Positions 34,087-46,447 of a DNA stretch of 64,000 nucleotides are shown here, piece after piece. The DNA comes from Brachypterus glaber (taxonomy: Eukaryota > Arthropoda > Insecta > Coleoptera > Kateretidae), in contig OY294047.1 in NCBI GenBank assembly GCA_958510825.1, positions 44,251,365-44,315,364 on the forward strand. Direction: 5' to 3'. Position 1 is the first letter of the stretch; each line of letters opens with the position of its first letter. The notes under the pieces were generated by a model. It ran no database searches. It was not told the DNA's origin and worked only from the letters and a program-made list of their open reading frames with translations. The position numbers and the translations under genes are program-made.

Positions 34087-35414
34087 ATTTTATTATTATA
34101 ATACCAATAATATCAGGATGAAACCACCTCGTGAATTATTTATAAATTGTTATAAGAATGTTATTTTTAAAGGTTTTCTTTGTTAAAATCAAATAAATTG
34201 GTTTGAATCGCTAATTTATTACAAAACAACACCAAACCTAATTTTTGAACCAGCAAAGCACATAGTATAATATTTTAATATTATCAAGGTTGCCGTGATT
34301 TTTATTCCCTAGGGAGAAAAACTCCAAGTTTAGTCCCGAAAATGAAAACGTAAAATTAGGTTTTAGTCTTGGTCGTGCAAAAAAAAATTGTTTAGTTCTC
34401 ATCAGAATTATTAATTATTAATTTTTAACGCGTTGCAACGCTCTGAAAGTATTATGGCAGCCACAAAGGATTTTTTTTAACGATATAGCTATTTTCCTAA
34501 CAAGTGCGGAAAAGCCTCTTTACGCATGCGTTATGAGCAATACTTTTCCTACGAGCAGAGTTAAAATAAAATATACTTATTTATTTTATCAAATAAATCG
34601 AAATAAATCTTAATTTTATAATTTTTCAATAAGAAAATCAATTAACAGGTAAAAAATTTAAACATTTTTATAATATTATGAATAAATATAACAATACGCA
34701 ATTAAGAAATTAAACAATATTTATGCGTGCGGAAAAGGCTTTCTTTCCACACGCATATGCGTGGGAAAAAGCATTTTACATTAAATCCACATTAAAAATA
34801 TCCAAAATTGTAGATCTCTGCTCGTTTAATGATCAATAATCAAATTTCGTATTTTAACTTAAAAAACTCGAAAATTTTGCCTGCGGCGCATTTCATTTGT
34901 ATAATTTGACACTATGCAAAAAGGAAGGATAAAAACTTATTTTGGACCATTAAGTATTGAATTTATTAATTAGATGCAATGTTGTTCCAGAATCATTATT
35001 CATGATAAACATAAGATGACTAGAAAACATTTCTTGTACTTCTAAATAATCTCTTAAACAAGAAATTTTAATATAAACTTAGGAATGTTAGTCGGATCAT
35101 AAAAAAGCTTAGAGATTAAATTAATAATGTAATAACGTTGATGTAACGATGCATGTAATTCATTAAAAACAAAAATAAACATAATTTAGTACATTAAACA
35201 AAATTCTATCTTAATTTAGCACTCACTTATGAAATATGTTTTGGGCGATTAATATTTTTAATAACTCTTGATCTTTTAATTGTATTTATGCTTAGAGCTG
35301 GAAATTGAGATTTAAAAATACACTAAACTCGTAACAGTAAAGAACACAGTAATATACATTAAACATGAAATATAGGGTTTTTTGTCTCAGTAAAATATTA
35401 GGACCTACTGGTTT

Positions 35415-35985
35415 TTAGCGAAAATACACACCGCCAAAATTCTTAGACCTCCAATTAATGTGAAACGTAAACAAAAATTATTATAACAAATATTAATATG
35501 CTACAGTAAGGGAAAGTTCAAAGAATGAACTGTCCAACAAACTCTGACATGAATCCTTGTGAGAACGTGTGGGTTATGCTAAAAAGGGCCATTTTGAATA
35601 GAGATAACCCCCAGTTCACCCTTCAGAAGCTAATTGTTGCTGCTCAACTTGAGCAGCTCAAAAATAATTAAGCAACATATCGCAGGAAGCCATCAACAAC
35701 CCTTCACTGGTATGCACAACCGTGTTAATGTTTTGCTTTAGAAGAGAGGAGGACATACTGGTTATTGACATCTTTGTTTCTCACATTTTGGGACGACTTT
35801 GATGTTTTTTAATAAAAATTAATTGATACGATTTTTTTGTATTTATTCCATGAAAATAAGCTTACATGTGATAAAGCATTCAATAAAATGAAGAATTGAA
35901 CCCACATATTTGTTTATGTTTCAAATTAATTAGGGGGGGGGGGGGCAAGAATTTTGGCGATGTGTGTACAAAATTACTAAAATGA
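35415..35985 (+). pseudogene. Tc1/mariner transposase remnant with its TIRs
   Basis: From 35528 the frame reads NCPTNSDMNPCENVWVMLKR, the DWPxxSPDLNPIENVW block of Tc1-type (DD34E) transposases that holds the third catalytic acidic residue (E of ENVW). It runs to a stop near 35668. The ends AATACACACCGCCAAAATTC (35425) and GAATTTTGGCGATGTGTGT (35950) are inverted. The N-terminal half with the first two aspartates is missing, so the copy is dead. Confidence 0.7.
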
Positions 35986-36809
35986 AGAATTAAGTCCTTA
36001 CAAGGCGTCCTTACTTGAAGGATGCTTTGGTTCTGGTCTTGGTCAGTCTTTTTTTGCAAACATAGTCTATGTTACATAGAGCCACCTTTGCTAACATCAT
36101 AAAATATTTTTTATTGTGTAAATTAAAACTAAATTTAAAATACAAAAATATTTGTATAAAGCTACATAGCTTTAACCCTGCCTGTATCTGCTGTTTCTTT
36201 TTGGCACAGATGTATGCATTCGGACCTAGTTTCACAACTTCGCGTCTATTTCAGAATGGTTCAGGATAACAACCTGTTAAAGATAAAAAAAAAATACTGA
36301 GTAGTTTTAACTTTGATCTTTCGTAGATGTTTTTTACGTCGTACATTTCCTTTGAAAAAAATACCTTAATATGTTTACTAATTGAGCTAAGTAGCTATAA
36401 ATAAAGTCAGTAAATCCTCTAGTACTCTTGTTATTTTCCAACGATTCGCGAACGAGATACCTCGTGGAATGCTTTTGAGTATGACCTTGGCATTCATTAT
36501 TCTATCACTAAATTAAAATCAAGTTACCCGTAACAACTACGCAAGTATGTAGCGGTTTGGACTTTTGGTTTCAAAGATGGCACTAGTAGTTTTATCTTCT
36601 TAAAGTATCTATAAGATATTTCTACTTAATGCCCAAAAGAAACGCACATAGGGTGAAGCAGCTTCACTGCAGATTTACAAAAGTAAAAGTAAAATGTTAT
36701 CTAGGCCCAAGTTGCAACTAGGCACATTTACAATTAATTTTAAAATAATGGCTTGCGACTTTGCCTTCCATATTTTTTGTAAAAATATAAAATAAATTTA
36801 TTGAAAATA

Positions 36810-37502
36810 TACAGGGTGTCCCAGAACTCGCGACCTTTCTTGAAGGGGCACATAATATATTAAAAACTATGATAAAAAGTCATAAAAACATAGAGCCGCA
36901 AATCGGTCCTAATGGAGTTACGGCCCACTGAATGTAGGCTCAAAAAAACACTAATAAAATAATTTGACAGTGCAGAGCAATTCCACATTAAAAACTAAGA
37001 AAAAAAAGTTTGTTACTCCCTGGACAAAAATAAATATTAAGTGAGTTAAATAGTAACACTTTTTAGGGGCATGTCCTGTAATTTTTTATTTAAATGGATT
37101 TTCCTCGAAAACAGTTGCTTTAATGGTATTACACTAAGAGAATCCTTTCTTGCACTTTTACTTGGAAAAACCATAATTTGTAAAAAGAATGCAAAAAATT
37201 ACACTGGAAAAAGTTTTGGCAAAAATGTGGTAAGCCACAGCCGTTTCGCACGCCTATACGCGCTTTTTGTAAAATTAATAAACTAAAATAACTTAAAATA
37301 GTTGACCTTAATAATGCTAAACCACATGCAAAACCTTGTCCCTCTAGCTCAAAGGGCTCCAGAGATATTAAATAAAAACTCAATTTTTGGTATCCCATAT
37401 CTTCCTAGGAGCGATTTGCGGGTCTACGTTTATAAAAACTTTTTGTTACATATTTTGATGTAGTACCTTTAAGGATGGTCGCGAGTTTTGAGACACCCTG
37501 TA
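36810..37502. mobile_element. TACAGGGTGTCC TIR element, copy A
   Basis: It begins TACAGGGTGTCCCAGAACTC and ends with the inverse (GAGTTTTGAGACACCCTGTA), with TA on both sides. TA duplication and a non-coding interior suggest a Tc1/mariner-driven non-autonomous element. The overlapping ORFs at 37071 (+) and 37129 (-) are readings of it. Confidence 0.7.
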
Positions 37503-37639
37503 TAAATCAGTATACTGATTTTTTACATTTACTTTTTAAAAGCCATCCAAATAAATATAATTTAACTGAACATTTTTCCTGTTATATTTGAAAACATTAA
37601 ATCACTCACTTTAATTTGACGTCTTCATGGCCCTACTCA

Positions 37640-37975
37640 CAAGGTGTTTATCGATATTAAAAAGGGGGAACTTTTTAATATAAGACTTGGTAAATTTAGC
37701 AAGCGATTTAGTCAGCATATAAAGTTTATCCTGCGAAAATGGCGCAGGATATAAAAGTATATTGGATATTTAATTAGCCAAGCAGGAGTTTTATAAGCCC
37801 AGAAAGGACTTACTCGTTATACAATTTCTACGGGGACTTATCTAAAAGAAGTATTAGTCCAGGACGCAGTAAATATCTTTTATGACTACCAACTAGGTAA
37901 GTTGACATTACTTAATCAAAAAGTCCACAGTAATGAAAAGTACTATATCGAGCACACTTAGTGAAAGATTAAATC
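37640..37975 (+). pseudogene. Broken coding remnant of unknown origin
   Basis: In one frame the sequence reads FIDIKKGELFNIRLGKF and continues to a stop near 37754. After stops in the same frame and then a frame change, a second open piece reads TYLKEVLVQDAVNIFYDYQL to a stop near 37960. Base composition is less AT-rich than the flanks. It looks like an old mobile-element or gene fragment. I cannot name the family. Confidence 0.35.
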
Positions 37976-38257
37976 AATACAAACAAAACCGTAACTTAAG
38001 ACAGAAAAAAAGTCCAAACGAATTACCGCACAAGGACACGAAGTGTACTTACATTTACCTCAGGGGAACTATTTCTAATTTTATAATTCCATAAAAAAAT
38101 GATTTCTTGAATCACACATTGTCAAAAATATTATTAATAAAATAGGATTTTAACTCCTTACCTCTACTAGAAGCGCAAATAACTATTTCCACTACTAACG
38201 TTAGAACATACCATTATTTATCATGCTTTCAGACTGTGAAATCAATTTTCTTCACCT

Positions 38258-38655
38258 CTAGCAATAATAATTTTTATCCAATACATACAGATAATAAGAC
38301 AATTACCAGCTTTATTTTAAATAGATAAACTCAATAATAACCCCCGCGTGGCTTTTACTTTATTGAGTGGATAATTATTTATTTTACCCACTCAACTGTC
38401 ACTTGTCAAATTATGTTCTTGTAAATGTCATTAAAATTTTTAATAAAAATATGAAATCCTAAGCTATTTATTGGATAAAACCTTATATGGCACTCATGGG
38501 TAAACCGATATTGCCCTCTCGAAAATTAACCTGCTTGGCTGACGCCTCGCAGGTTAATTTTCTCATGGGCAAAATCTTACTTTACCCACTAGTACCATAA
38601 ATAACTATTTCTCTCCTAGTAGGAGTAAATTTTATAAACAATTGATATCTGCCGC
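38258..38655. repeat. MITE-like repeat M1, copy 2, with flanks
   Basis: The M1 body (38268-38609) is almost identical to 22971-23292. The flanks (CTAGCAATAATAATTTTT and CTCTCCTAGTAGGAGTAAAT) match an uninterrupted sequence at 23850-23895. One internal segment (38534-38561) is an inverted duplicate of the bases just before it. Confidence 0.8.
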
Positions 38656-38899
38656 TTGACTTTCCTTGAACTGAAAAGACATGTCATTATTTATAATTTT
38701 TAATGGACAAAATGTAACAATATTTTGCCACTGGATAAAAAACGAGCATGACAAATATTATAAATAAATTAATTATAATAGAATATAACATATTATTCAG
38801 TAAATAAACAACTTACCGATGTTTTCAAACATTTTAAAAAATATCAAAATGCCACCCATTAGAACTGTCAACTTTTAGTCGACTTTGTTAATTATATGC

Positions 38900-39044
38900 A
38901 TCAGTTTTAAAGCAGCATTGAAAGTAGGTAAATGCGCATGTGTCGGCGTGTGGCGTAGGGTCCGGGACAGAACTTTTCTTACCGTTTCCGATTCGCTGCA
39001 TTATTAATACGGTAAAATGGCGGCAATATTTTTGAACAAAAACA
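38900..39044 (+). promoter_or_regulatory. CpG-rich promoter-like patch with a tiny ATG exon
   Basis: Bases 38930-39020 are GC- and CpG-enriched relative to the flanks and contain ATGCGCATG and GGTAAAATGGCGGC, the latter resembling a YY1/Pho site or a start codon. The ATG at 39017 reads MAAIFLNKN and reaches a weak phase-1 donor (A|GTTAGG) at 39044. Joining 48045 would keep the frame. The donor is poor, so this is only a possibility. Confidence 0.18.
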
Positions 39045-40187
39045 GTTAGGTTGATGGGTGACCAACATTTATTATATTACCCTCGTAAAAGACTTTAAAG
39101 AATATTAATAATTACCAACTTAACTGCAGAAACATATCAACGTATCCATAAAAAAAGAGGGATAGTCTTATTTTTAGGTCCTATGAGATATAAACAAAAA
39201 CTTTTTATTTAAAAAGAGTCATTTAATTTATGAAAAGAGACAAAATTTAAAATTTTCGTTTTGTAGTAGTGAAACACTAAAATACATATTATTTTAGATA
39301 CAAGTTATATTCTAGATTATAATGAAACCACAGGTAAATCATGTGATACAGACTCTTGCCAAATTGCTTGGAAAACTAGAAACTATAAAAACATAAAAAA
39401 AAATAATAATGAGAGCCACAGACCGGAAATATGCTTTTCTCAAAATAGAATCTAATTGTCTAGAATTAAAGTAAAAAGGTATTTTTACAGTGACTCAAAG
39501 CTGTTAGCTGTATGCTATTTGTTTTAAAATCATCTTGGAACATAAAAACCCAAATGGGGTGTTGATTTTTTATTGACGCATCGCGACGCGTCGTTCAGAT
39601 TATTAGGTGTTAAAGAAAATATTGCTACAACATTGTTTAAAATAATTTTATATTTTAAAATAACATTTATTTAAATTTTAATAAGGACTTTGGAAGAAGA
39701 CATTTGAATTGTAGATACATTAATTAACTGCTAAGCGATGGTCTATCCAAAAAATTCATGCAATTTCAAAATTCATATTTTGAAAACTACTACTTAAATG
39801 GATTTAGATAATATTTGAATTGTGTGGGATGCTCTTCAGATGACTATTATTCGCAGGACCTGTTTTTTTTCTTTACCGAAATATTTTATTTTACATTGAA
39901 AGCATATTGTTGTTTATGTTCAATGCAAATTATTTGCCCAAATCTGCCTGTAGTACTATTTTTAAAGTTATTAAAAATTTGCCTTTTTAAAGTTTAAGGT
40001 TGGAATCTCTCGAAAATTAGTGGCAAGAAACTTACAAATAATTAAGGCATTGGTTACTTATTTACAGCGCTTGCTAAAATCTACCTCTTAGTTTCAGGTC
40101 CTACCGCTTAATATTTCAGATTATAAAGTTTAATTTATAATTATAATTAATTTATAATTAATGTATTGTATTTTAATTGATAACTTA

Positions 40188-40796
40188 AGGTCGATTCAGG
40201 CATAATTATCACTAACTACACTTAACTGAATTAATAAATTAAGAAATTAACAAAATTAAGAAACATAACCTCAAATTTTATAATAAATTTTCCGTGGTAT
40301 GCAACAATAAGGTAACTGCTAAATAGATAATAGGAATGTGTAAATACGACTGAATAAGTAAAAAAAAACAATTATCTATTGCGTAGAACGATTATTACTA
40401 TATTTGCAGTTTTTGGGTCTAAAAATCGTGTTTTAAAACCTACTTATCTCCAAAAGTACCTTTTATTTTTTATGTAACTACTGTGTTTTTAAACCTGAAA
40501 ATGTAGGAATTTTTAAAATACAGATGTGTCGCCATCTTCATTTTTATTTTGATACTTGAATAACGATTCTTTATAAAACGTTGCACTAAAGTTTGTGTAT
40601 TTCAGAAATTTTTTTTCTATGGTGTATTTTAAAATTCTATTATTATTTTATGCTATATTTTTTCTTTTATCTTAATTGTTGCATACCACGGAAAATGTAT
40701 TATAGAATTTAAGGTTATGTTTCTTAATTTTGTTAATTTCTTAATTCAGTTTAGTGTAGTTAGTGATAATTATGCCTGAATTGACCTTTATAAATA
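40188..40796. repeat. MITE with ~120-bp inverted arms
   Basis: Left AAGGTCGATTCAGGCATAAT... and right ...ATTATGCCTGAATTGACCTT are inverses, as are TTTTCCGTGGTATGCAACAA and its partner near 40680. A TTA-like triplet flanks both sides. It is non-coding. Stretch 39050-40187 shows nothing recognisable except an isolated CATCGCGACGCGTCG near 39578. Confidence 0.75.
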
Positions 40797-41599
40797 AGTC
40801 AAAATTTATTAGGCCTAACTTGCTTTTAATAAATTGAGTAAAACGACTGTAATAATTTTCCATGCTTTTTGTCAAAATAATGATTATTAAATTTCTTGGC
40901 TCTGTTTTAACTTCTGCCAAATTACCTTAAAGTTAAAAATTAGTTTAAGTATTTATAGTCAGGTATACTAAATTTTGCTGATTTAAATATAAATTACTAG
41001 AATTACACGTGTGTTTTAGACCATTTTTTTTAACATCTTATCTCAGTTTGAAATGTCAAAAACTCTAACGTCAATTATGGTTTCTTTATCAAATAGCAAA
41101 TCTTTTTCCTAATAATAAATAAACTAAATATTGACCTATCTCTATGAGGATTGTTAAACATTTTGCAACCATTCTTAAAATGGTTTTGGTAAAAGAACAT
41201 GTTATGTTGCTATTTGACAGTTCTTTACTGAAAATATTTTCTTTTTGTTCTAGTTTTGGTAGAAAGCAAGGTAACAATATTACATCAACTGAAAATAAAA
41301 AATTAAATAACCTATATTATATAATATAGTACAGTATATTCATTATTAAATATTTAAAAAAGGATAAATAATAATTATCTTGGAAAAAAATTATAATTTA
41401 TAAAGCTTTCCTACGACACAATTTATGTCGCGACAAGACGCTTTTAATCCCCTCTACTACACAGGGTTAATCTTTTAACTAGTAAATCCCCGTACCTTTT
41501 AAACGAGATGGGATAAAAACTTAAAATTTGGATTTTTATATCACTCAACAAAAACTATATTTTAAATTTTTAATTGCTAAGGCGACGCCATGGGGCAGT

Positions 41600-42235
41600 G
41601 GAGGAAAATTTTTTAATTGGAAACGTCATGTGATATCGTGCACAAAAATGATAAATAATTATCTAGTCTTAAAGTGATAATACATACAGCTTGTAGTCAT
41701 TTTTTATATCTTTTGGAACAAAATTTTCAAAATATTTTTTTTAAAATAATAAAAATTTCATCAATTTTGAAAAGGGGCCATTCCAGCGTTTCGGGTGTTT
41801 CACTTTTACACATTAAAACGAATTTTATGAATACTTATTGCTCTAATAGATTGGTACATATATGGTACAATTATACTAATAAACCAGTTAAAGAAGCTGA
41901 TAAAACCTGAAATAAAATTTTAAAAAAATTAAGGAAGGTATTGGCAAAATTGGCCTTTTCGGGTGTTTCATTTTTTTGAAACACCCGAAACGGCAAGTTT
42001 TGCCAATATCTTCCTTAACTTTTTAAAATTTTATTTCGGGGTTTAACCGTTTGTTTAACTGGTATATTATATATATAAGCTTTTATCTAATCCCGTTCAA
42101 AAGTTACGGTAGTGTACCATTTAAAAAAATATCTGCAAATGCTACAGGTGCATATACAGTACGTTGCAGTGTAGAGTACCTAAAAATTGTGTTATCACGT
42201 GATACGAAGTGTTGATAAATGAGATTCTATACAAA
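41600..42235. repeat. Large fold-back element with a snap-back centre
   Basis: Around 41935-42030 the sequence AGGAAGGTATTGGCAAAATT...GGGTGTTTCA turns back on itself over a T-run. Outer pairs (CCAGTTAAAGAAGCTGATAA facing TTTAACTGG, and GTCATGTGATATCGTG facing TATCACGTGATACG) extend it to about 630 bp. Its ORF at 41674 is not a gene. Stretch 40797-41599 shows nothing else. Confidence 0.6.
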
Positions 42236-42638
42236 TCAAGCGGAGTTAAATCCGGTGATTCGGATGGTGCAAAATGAAGTATTAGCTGGTGCATTCTTTT
42301 TTTCTGTTTTTGGAAATAATTAAGTTGTCTGGAGGATTATATTGTTTTGGCTATACAATGTATCAAAACGTTAATTTAACTTCAAATTGCCTTCCACCTA
42401 GGTCATTAAAATTGCCAGATTTAACAAAACTTCATAGGTGATTATTAATTTAAAACGCTTTAAAGCCGAAAGGCTTATTCTGGATATTATTTATAGGATT
42501 TATGGGATAAGTATTTTAGGCCTACGTAAACACAAGCTTAGCAATATATCGGTATGTTTTTAGTCTCTTTTGTCAGGGGTTTTAGGTAATGCGCCTTGGG
42601 ATAAAATATATTGGTAAAAAGTACAATTTTATTGTTTG

Positions 42639-42826
42639 CACACAGAAAATTATTGTCTTAAATCAAGAATATGGTGATTTGTATAACAAAGAGAATATAT
42701 TCTTCTTTTATGCATACCATATTCTTATCCCTTCATATTTAAAGCATAATTTTGCTTTAAAGGAGAATATATTCTCTTCGTTATATCCGAATCACACCTT
42801 GATTTAAGAAAAAAAATTTTTCTGGG
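42639..42826. repeat. TIR MITE M2, copy 2
   Basis: It shares CACACAGAAAATTATTGTCT and TAAATCAAG at the left end and GAGAATATATTCTCTTCGTT near the right end with 24504-24755. The right terminus is decayed. The ORF at 42589 runs across its edge. Confidence 0.6.
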
Positions 42827-42917
42827 AATACGACACACCAATATAGTTGCTCTATTAAAATTCTTAATTCCTAGTTTTATTAATTTGGTACCTAATAATA
42901 ACAATAATGGTTCTGTT

Positions 42918-43205
42918 TATATAAGAGATCAGCTCAGCGGTCTAAGGCATCGATATAGCATTGACACTGAGCTAATGATCGTGAGTTCAAACCTCACTGG
43001 CGCCGATTGCCTTTTTCAGTTAATTAATAATTGAAATTTGGCGAAGGCGTACTCCCTAGATATATTGGTTCGAAAGTCAATTAAAGCCGGTGGTTCCCTC
43101 TACTACTAGCCCACACAAGTCCTGGACTTAGGGGATGCTTAATTAAGTAGAATAGTACGAGGTTAAAAATAAACATAAATAAACATAAAAATAAACATAA
43201 ACATA
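42918..43205 (+). mobile_element. tRNA-derived SINE (tRNA-Leu-like head)
   Basis: An A-box-like AGCTCAGCGGTCTAAGG (42931-42947) and a B box GAGTTCAAACCTC (42983-42995) are spaced as in a tRNA. AGCGGTCTAAGGC is the D-arm of tRNA-Leu genes. A tRNA-unrelated body of about 150 bp follows, then an AAATAAACAT-type tail (43175-43202). The acceptor stem does not pair, so it is not a working tRNA gene. Confidence 0.65.
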
Positions 43206-44164
43206 TTAGAAAATTTATAATTATTGGTATATTTAGAGATAAGAAAAATAATTTATCTCGTACGAGTTTTTATTTATAAAGATGATAGCTAAAAGATTCC
43301 GATTATGTTAAAATTGACAATACTTACATTTTTGCAAATCTTCTATGTGTTAAATTAAAAAATTCTTCTAATAAGTATAGGTTAGAAGTTATAGGATTTA
43401 AAAATTAAGGTTAGGTTCCTATCATCGGAATTTGGTGTTTTAATGAAGCTTTAATGAAGCTTATAATATAGGTATTTGTCAGAGTAAATTAGGTTTAAAT
43501 TTTGTCTGCCAAGAGCTGTTTATTCTTTAGAAATATGTCTACTGGTGTACGATCAAAGCAAGTTTTTACACTAATGGGTCTATTCATTATTATAGTACCA
43601 TAATGGTATCAGTGTCATAATAGTGAAAAATAGAAATAAAACTTAACATATTAAGTTTTATGTCATGTGGGTTCACTTATGTAATGGTTAACTCTCAACC
43701 TCTCAAGAGGCTCTTATTCCTTAAGACCTAGTTTCGCCAATATGCCAACTTTTATTAATAACATTATTATCCTGTTTTTAAATCAACATCCCATAAATAT
43801 CAAATGTTGATCTATGATTCAAAACTAATCAATTTTATTGGTCTTTGTAACAAAACTAATCTATAAATAACTCAAAAACATATATGTATACAATCTATTT
43901 TTAAATATATACGTATATGAATCAGTTGGGCTAAATTTAGAAAATCGTAAAAAAGTTTAGCCAAAAAAATTATACAGGATGTTTGTTTAAAGTCAAACGA
44001 CAATTTACATAACTGTAATTTCTTATAAAAATATTTTTTTTGGTATTTTATAATAATAATACCTTTATTCCAGCAAAAATGGCATATATAAATAAATACA
44101 CTGATATAAAATGGAAAATTAAATTAAAATAATATTAATAATACATGTTTGAATACAATTAAGA

Positions 44165-45260
44165 TTATCGCTCTACAGCAAAAGCAAGGGAACAGCTTTT
44201 CCAGAGATCAGAAGTCCATTTTACAAGCGCCTGCGTTAAAAACATAAGAAGTTTTAAAGACCTAGTTACTTCTTCTAACGGGACAAATATTGCATTAAAG
44301 GCTGCGCATCATCACTATCAGTAGCGGATCAGATATACAAAGTAACTGCTATACTCTCAGACCTGCTGGTCCATTATGTTTCCGCGTAAACATAATTTTA
44401 TGTAAGACCAAAAGCCTTTGTAGTTTCAACAGATATAATGCTTTTGGCAAAAGTCAAAAGCGAATTCATTGGAACCTAGATGAGTTTTTGGGGTGACACT
44501 TGACGGTAAATGAAGAATTGTACCTTCGTTTTCGCCTCACTTGCTACAAGTGGGCCTGATACATCCGAGCCTGGTAGGTCCTCATGACAGATATTCGTTC
44601 TTGCCATTAAAAGCTAACTGAACCACGTCCAATATAGTCGGCACTGTCGGATTTTGACCAGTAAAGCCTCTTTATTCCCTTATTAAGACTGACAAGTAGC
44701 AGCTAAGCCCACATCGCCAACCTGCAGTCCCTGCCACTACTTGACAAGTTCTCTTGTTCCATTAAAAATAAGTGGTCCCAGCAGTCATTTTCCGAGCACA
44801 CCCATGTCGTCGGCAGACCCGGCCAAGCTAGATACATAAAGGAATCGAAATACCAGCCCAAGTCCCTGAATAAATAAAAGTTTTCCAGAGCCCAAAGTCC
44901 CTGAAGCAAACTCGTTGTAAAGCTTATTACTCTTGGAGATCGCCATTTTCCCAAAGGCATCAAACTAGATACTATATCGCTAGTGCCACGCAGTCTTTGG
45001 CTCGAGCTTACCTTGACTTAGGGGCTGAGGTATCTTGGGATTGTCACACTTGTTCCTGCGTATAAATGACCACGACAAAGGGAGTAGAGAGAAACGTGAC
45101 GAAGTTATACCTACAACCGGAAAAACTTTTTTTTACACGATTAAGGGGTGTCAAAAATAGCAAACGGACATTTTAATCTTAAGATGCCAATTAGCACTGT
45201 AAGAGACTAAAGCAGCAATTCAGGGATTTTTTTGTAAAGAAATGCCTAAAACTAAAGAGG
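44165..45260. other. Less AT-rich stretch of degenerate repeat sequence
   Basis: This kilobase is clearly richer in G and C than its surroundings and shares 44310-44510 with 15031-15240. All frames are broken. The longest, an 86-codon minus-strand frame at 44703-44963, has no recognisable motif. It may be an old retroelement or duplicated gene fragment. Stretches 43206-44164 and 45261-46149 show nothing. Confidence 0.35.
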
Positions 45261-46149
45261 GGCTTTACAATATTGACTTGGTTTTTTATCGCTAATAAAT
45301 TATAAGATTTTCTTAGGAAGGTTCATATCACTCTGTATTAATAATTATTATTATTACTCACAATATTTATAAATATTTAATTTAATAGTAATTTTTCACC
45401 CACTGGAATTAAATAAAATTATACAATATAAAGAATAACTATTATTATTTTGATTTGTTGCCAATAAGGTAGGTCGAAACAATTATTTTGCCAAAATTTA
45501 GCCAAAAGCTGGAAAATTAAATTAGATTTACTTACTTTAATATATAAATAGTTTATTCAAAATTTACATTTGTTTATTATGTTACATCTCAATATTGTCA
45601 TGTAAATTTTTAAAACATGAGAATATTTGAAAAATTGGTCAATATTTGAACACATTTTATAATAAATTTATTTTATGATTTTTTTCAAATAATTTCAATA
45701 TTTAAATACATTTCAAATATTTGTTTTATAATACTAACTAAAAACTAACTAAATAAATGTAATAAATATTATGAATTATGGTTCACCGATTAAATGCCCA
45801 GAGAACACTAATTCTTATAGTACGCATGGACCGTATTAAATTGTTACCCTTGTTTATTTTTGGCGTAGTTAAATAATTATTACACTCTAGAAATATATTA
45901 TATTTATTAAAATAGAAAAAACCAAACAATAGTACTATACTAAAGTTTATTTTTTTAATGTATAGTTATTTTAAATTTGCCGCTAAATACACCACAAAGT
46001 CCGATTTACACTGTTTACTTACTTTGTTTTTATGATATTTTGATGTAAAAAAAGAGAATTGATAAAGCTGTTGCTAAAAACACTTTTGTATTCCTGTAGA
46101 AACAAAATTTGCTTATAAAATCGCTTTTATTCCAATAATTTAGAGGAAT

Positions 46150-46330
46150 AAACCATTGTTTTGTTCTCGTTAATGGCACGTCAACGTTTTACGGTTGTGT
46201 AAATTGGGCCTAGTCATTTCGCTTACGACGCATGCGTATCTTACGTTGCTATGGTAATTTCGAGATTGTTTATAAGCGGGAAGGTTTAAAATAACTATAC
46301 CTTAAAAAAATGAACTTTACTGTAGTATAA
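46150..46330 (+). promoter_or_regulatory. Promoter-like patch with X-box-like and NRF-1-like motifs
   Basis: Between 46180 and 46260 the AT content drops and CG dinucleotides cluster. ACGCATGCGTA resembles an NRF-1/Ewg site, and TTACGTTGCTATGGTAAT contains a near-palindrome close to the RFX X-box (GTTGCCATGGCAAC type). This kind of cluster marks promoters. It lies about 1.8 kb before CAP exon 48045 and 150-250 bp before a candidate first exon. Confidence 0.35.
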
Positions 46331-46424
46331 GGCAATTCTAAATATCTAACGAAATTGTCAGAGATTTTGGATTGCAATATTCTCTGACAATTTGTACACA
46401 CGTGATATGTTATACATGGGCAAC

Positions 46425-46443
46425 ATGTCTGACCGAACACACA
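46425..46443 (+). CDS. CAP: Candidate short first coding exon (MSDRTH) joining CAP exon 48045
   Basis: An ATG in good context (GCAACATGTC) at 46425 reads MSDRTH plus one base before CACACA|GTAGGT. This phase-1 donor would give MSDRTHSIWSPG with exon 48045. Two further in-frame ATGs lie just upstream (46408 and 46416). A competing donor four bases later (TAG|GTAAAT) would be out of phase. The evidence is the promoter-like patch upstream, the donor and the phase. The coding part is too short to judge on its own. Confidence 0.3.
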
Positions 46444-46447
46444 GTAG

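Noticed and set aside
42918..43010. Functional tRNA-Leu gene
   Set aside because: A and B boxes are present but the acceptor stem does not pair and a SINE body follows.
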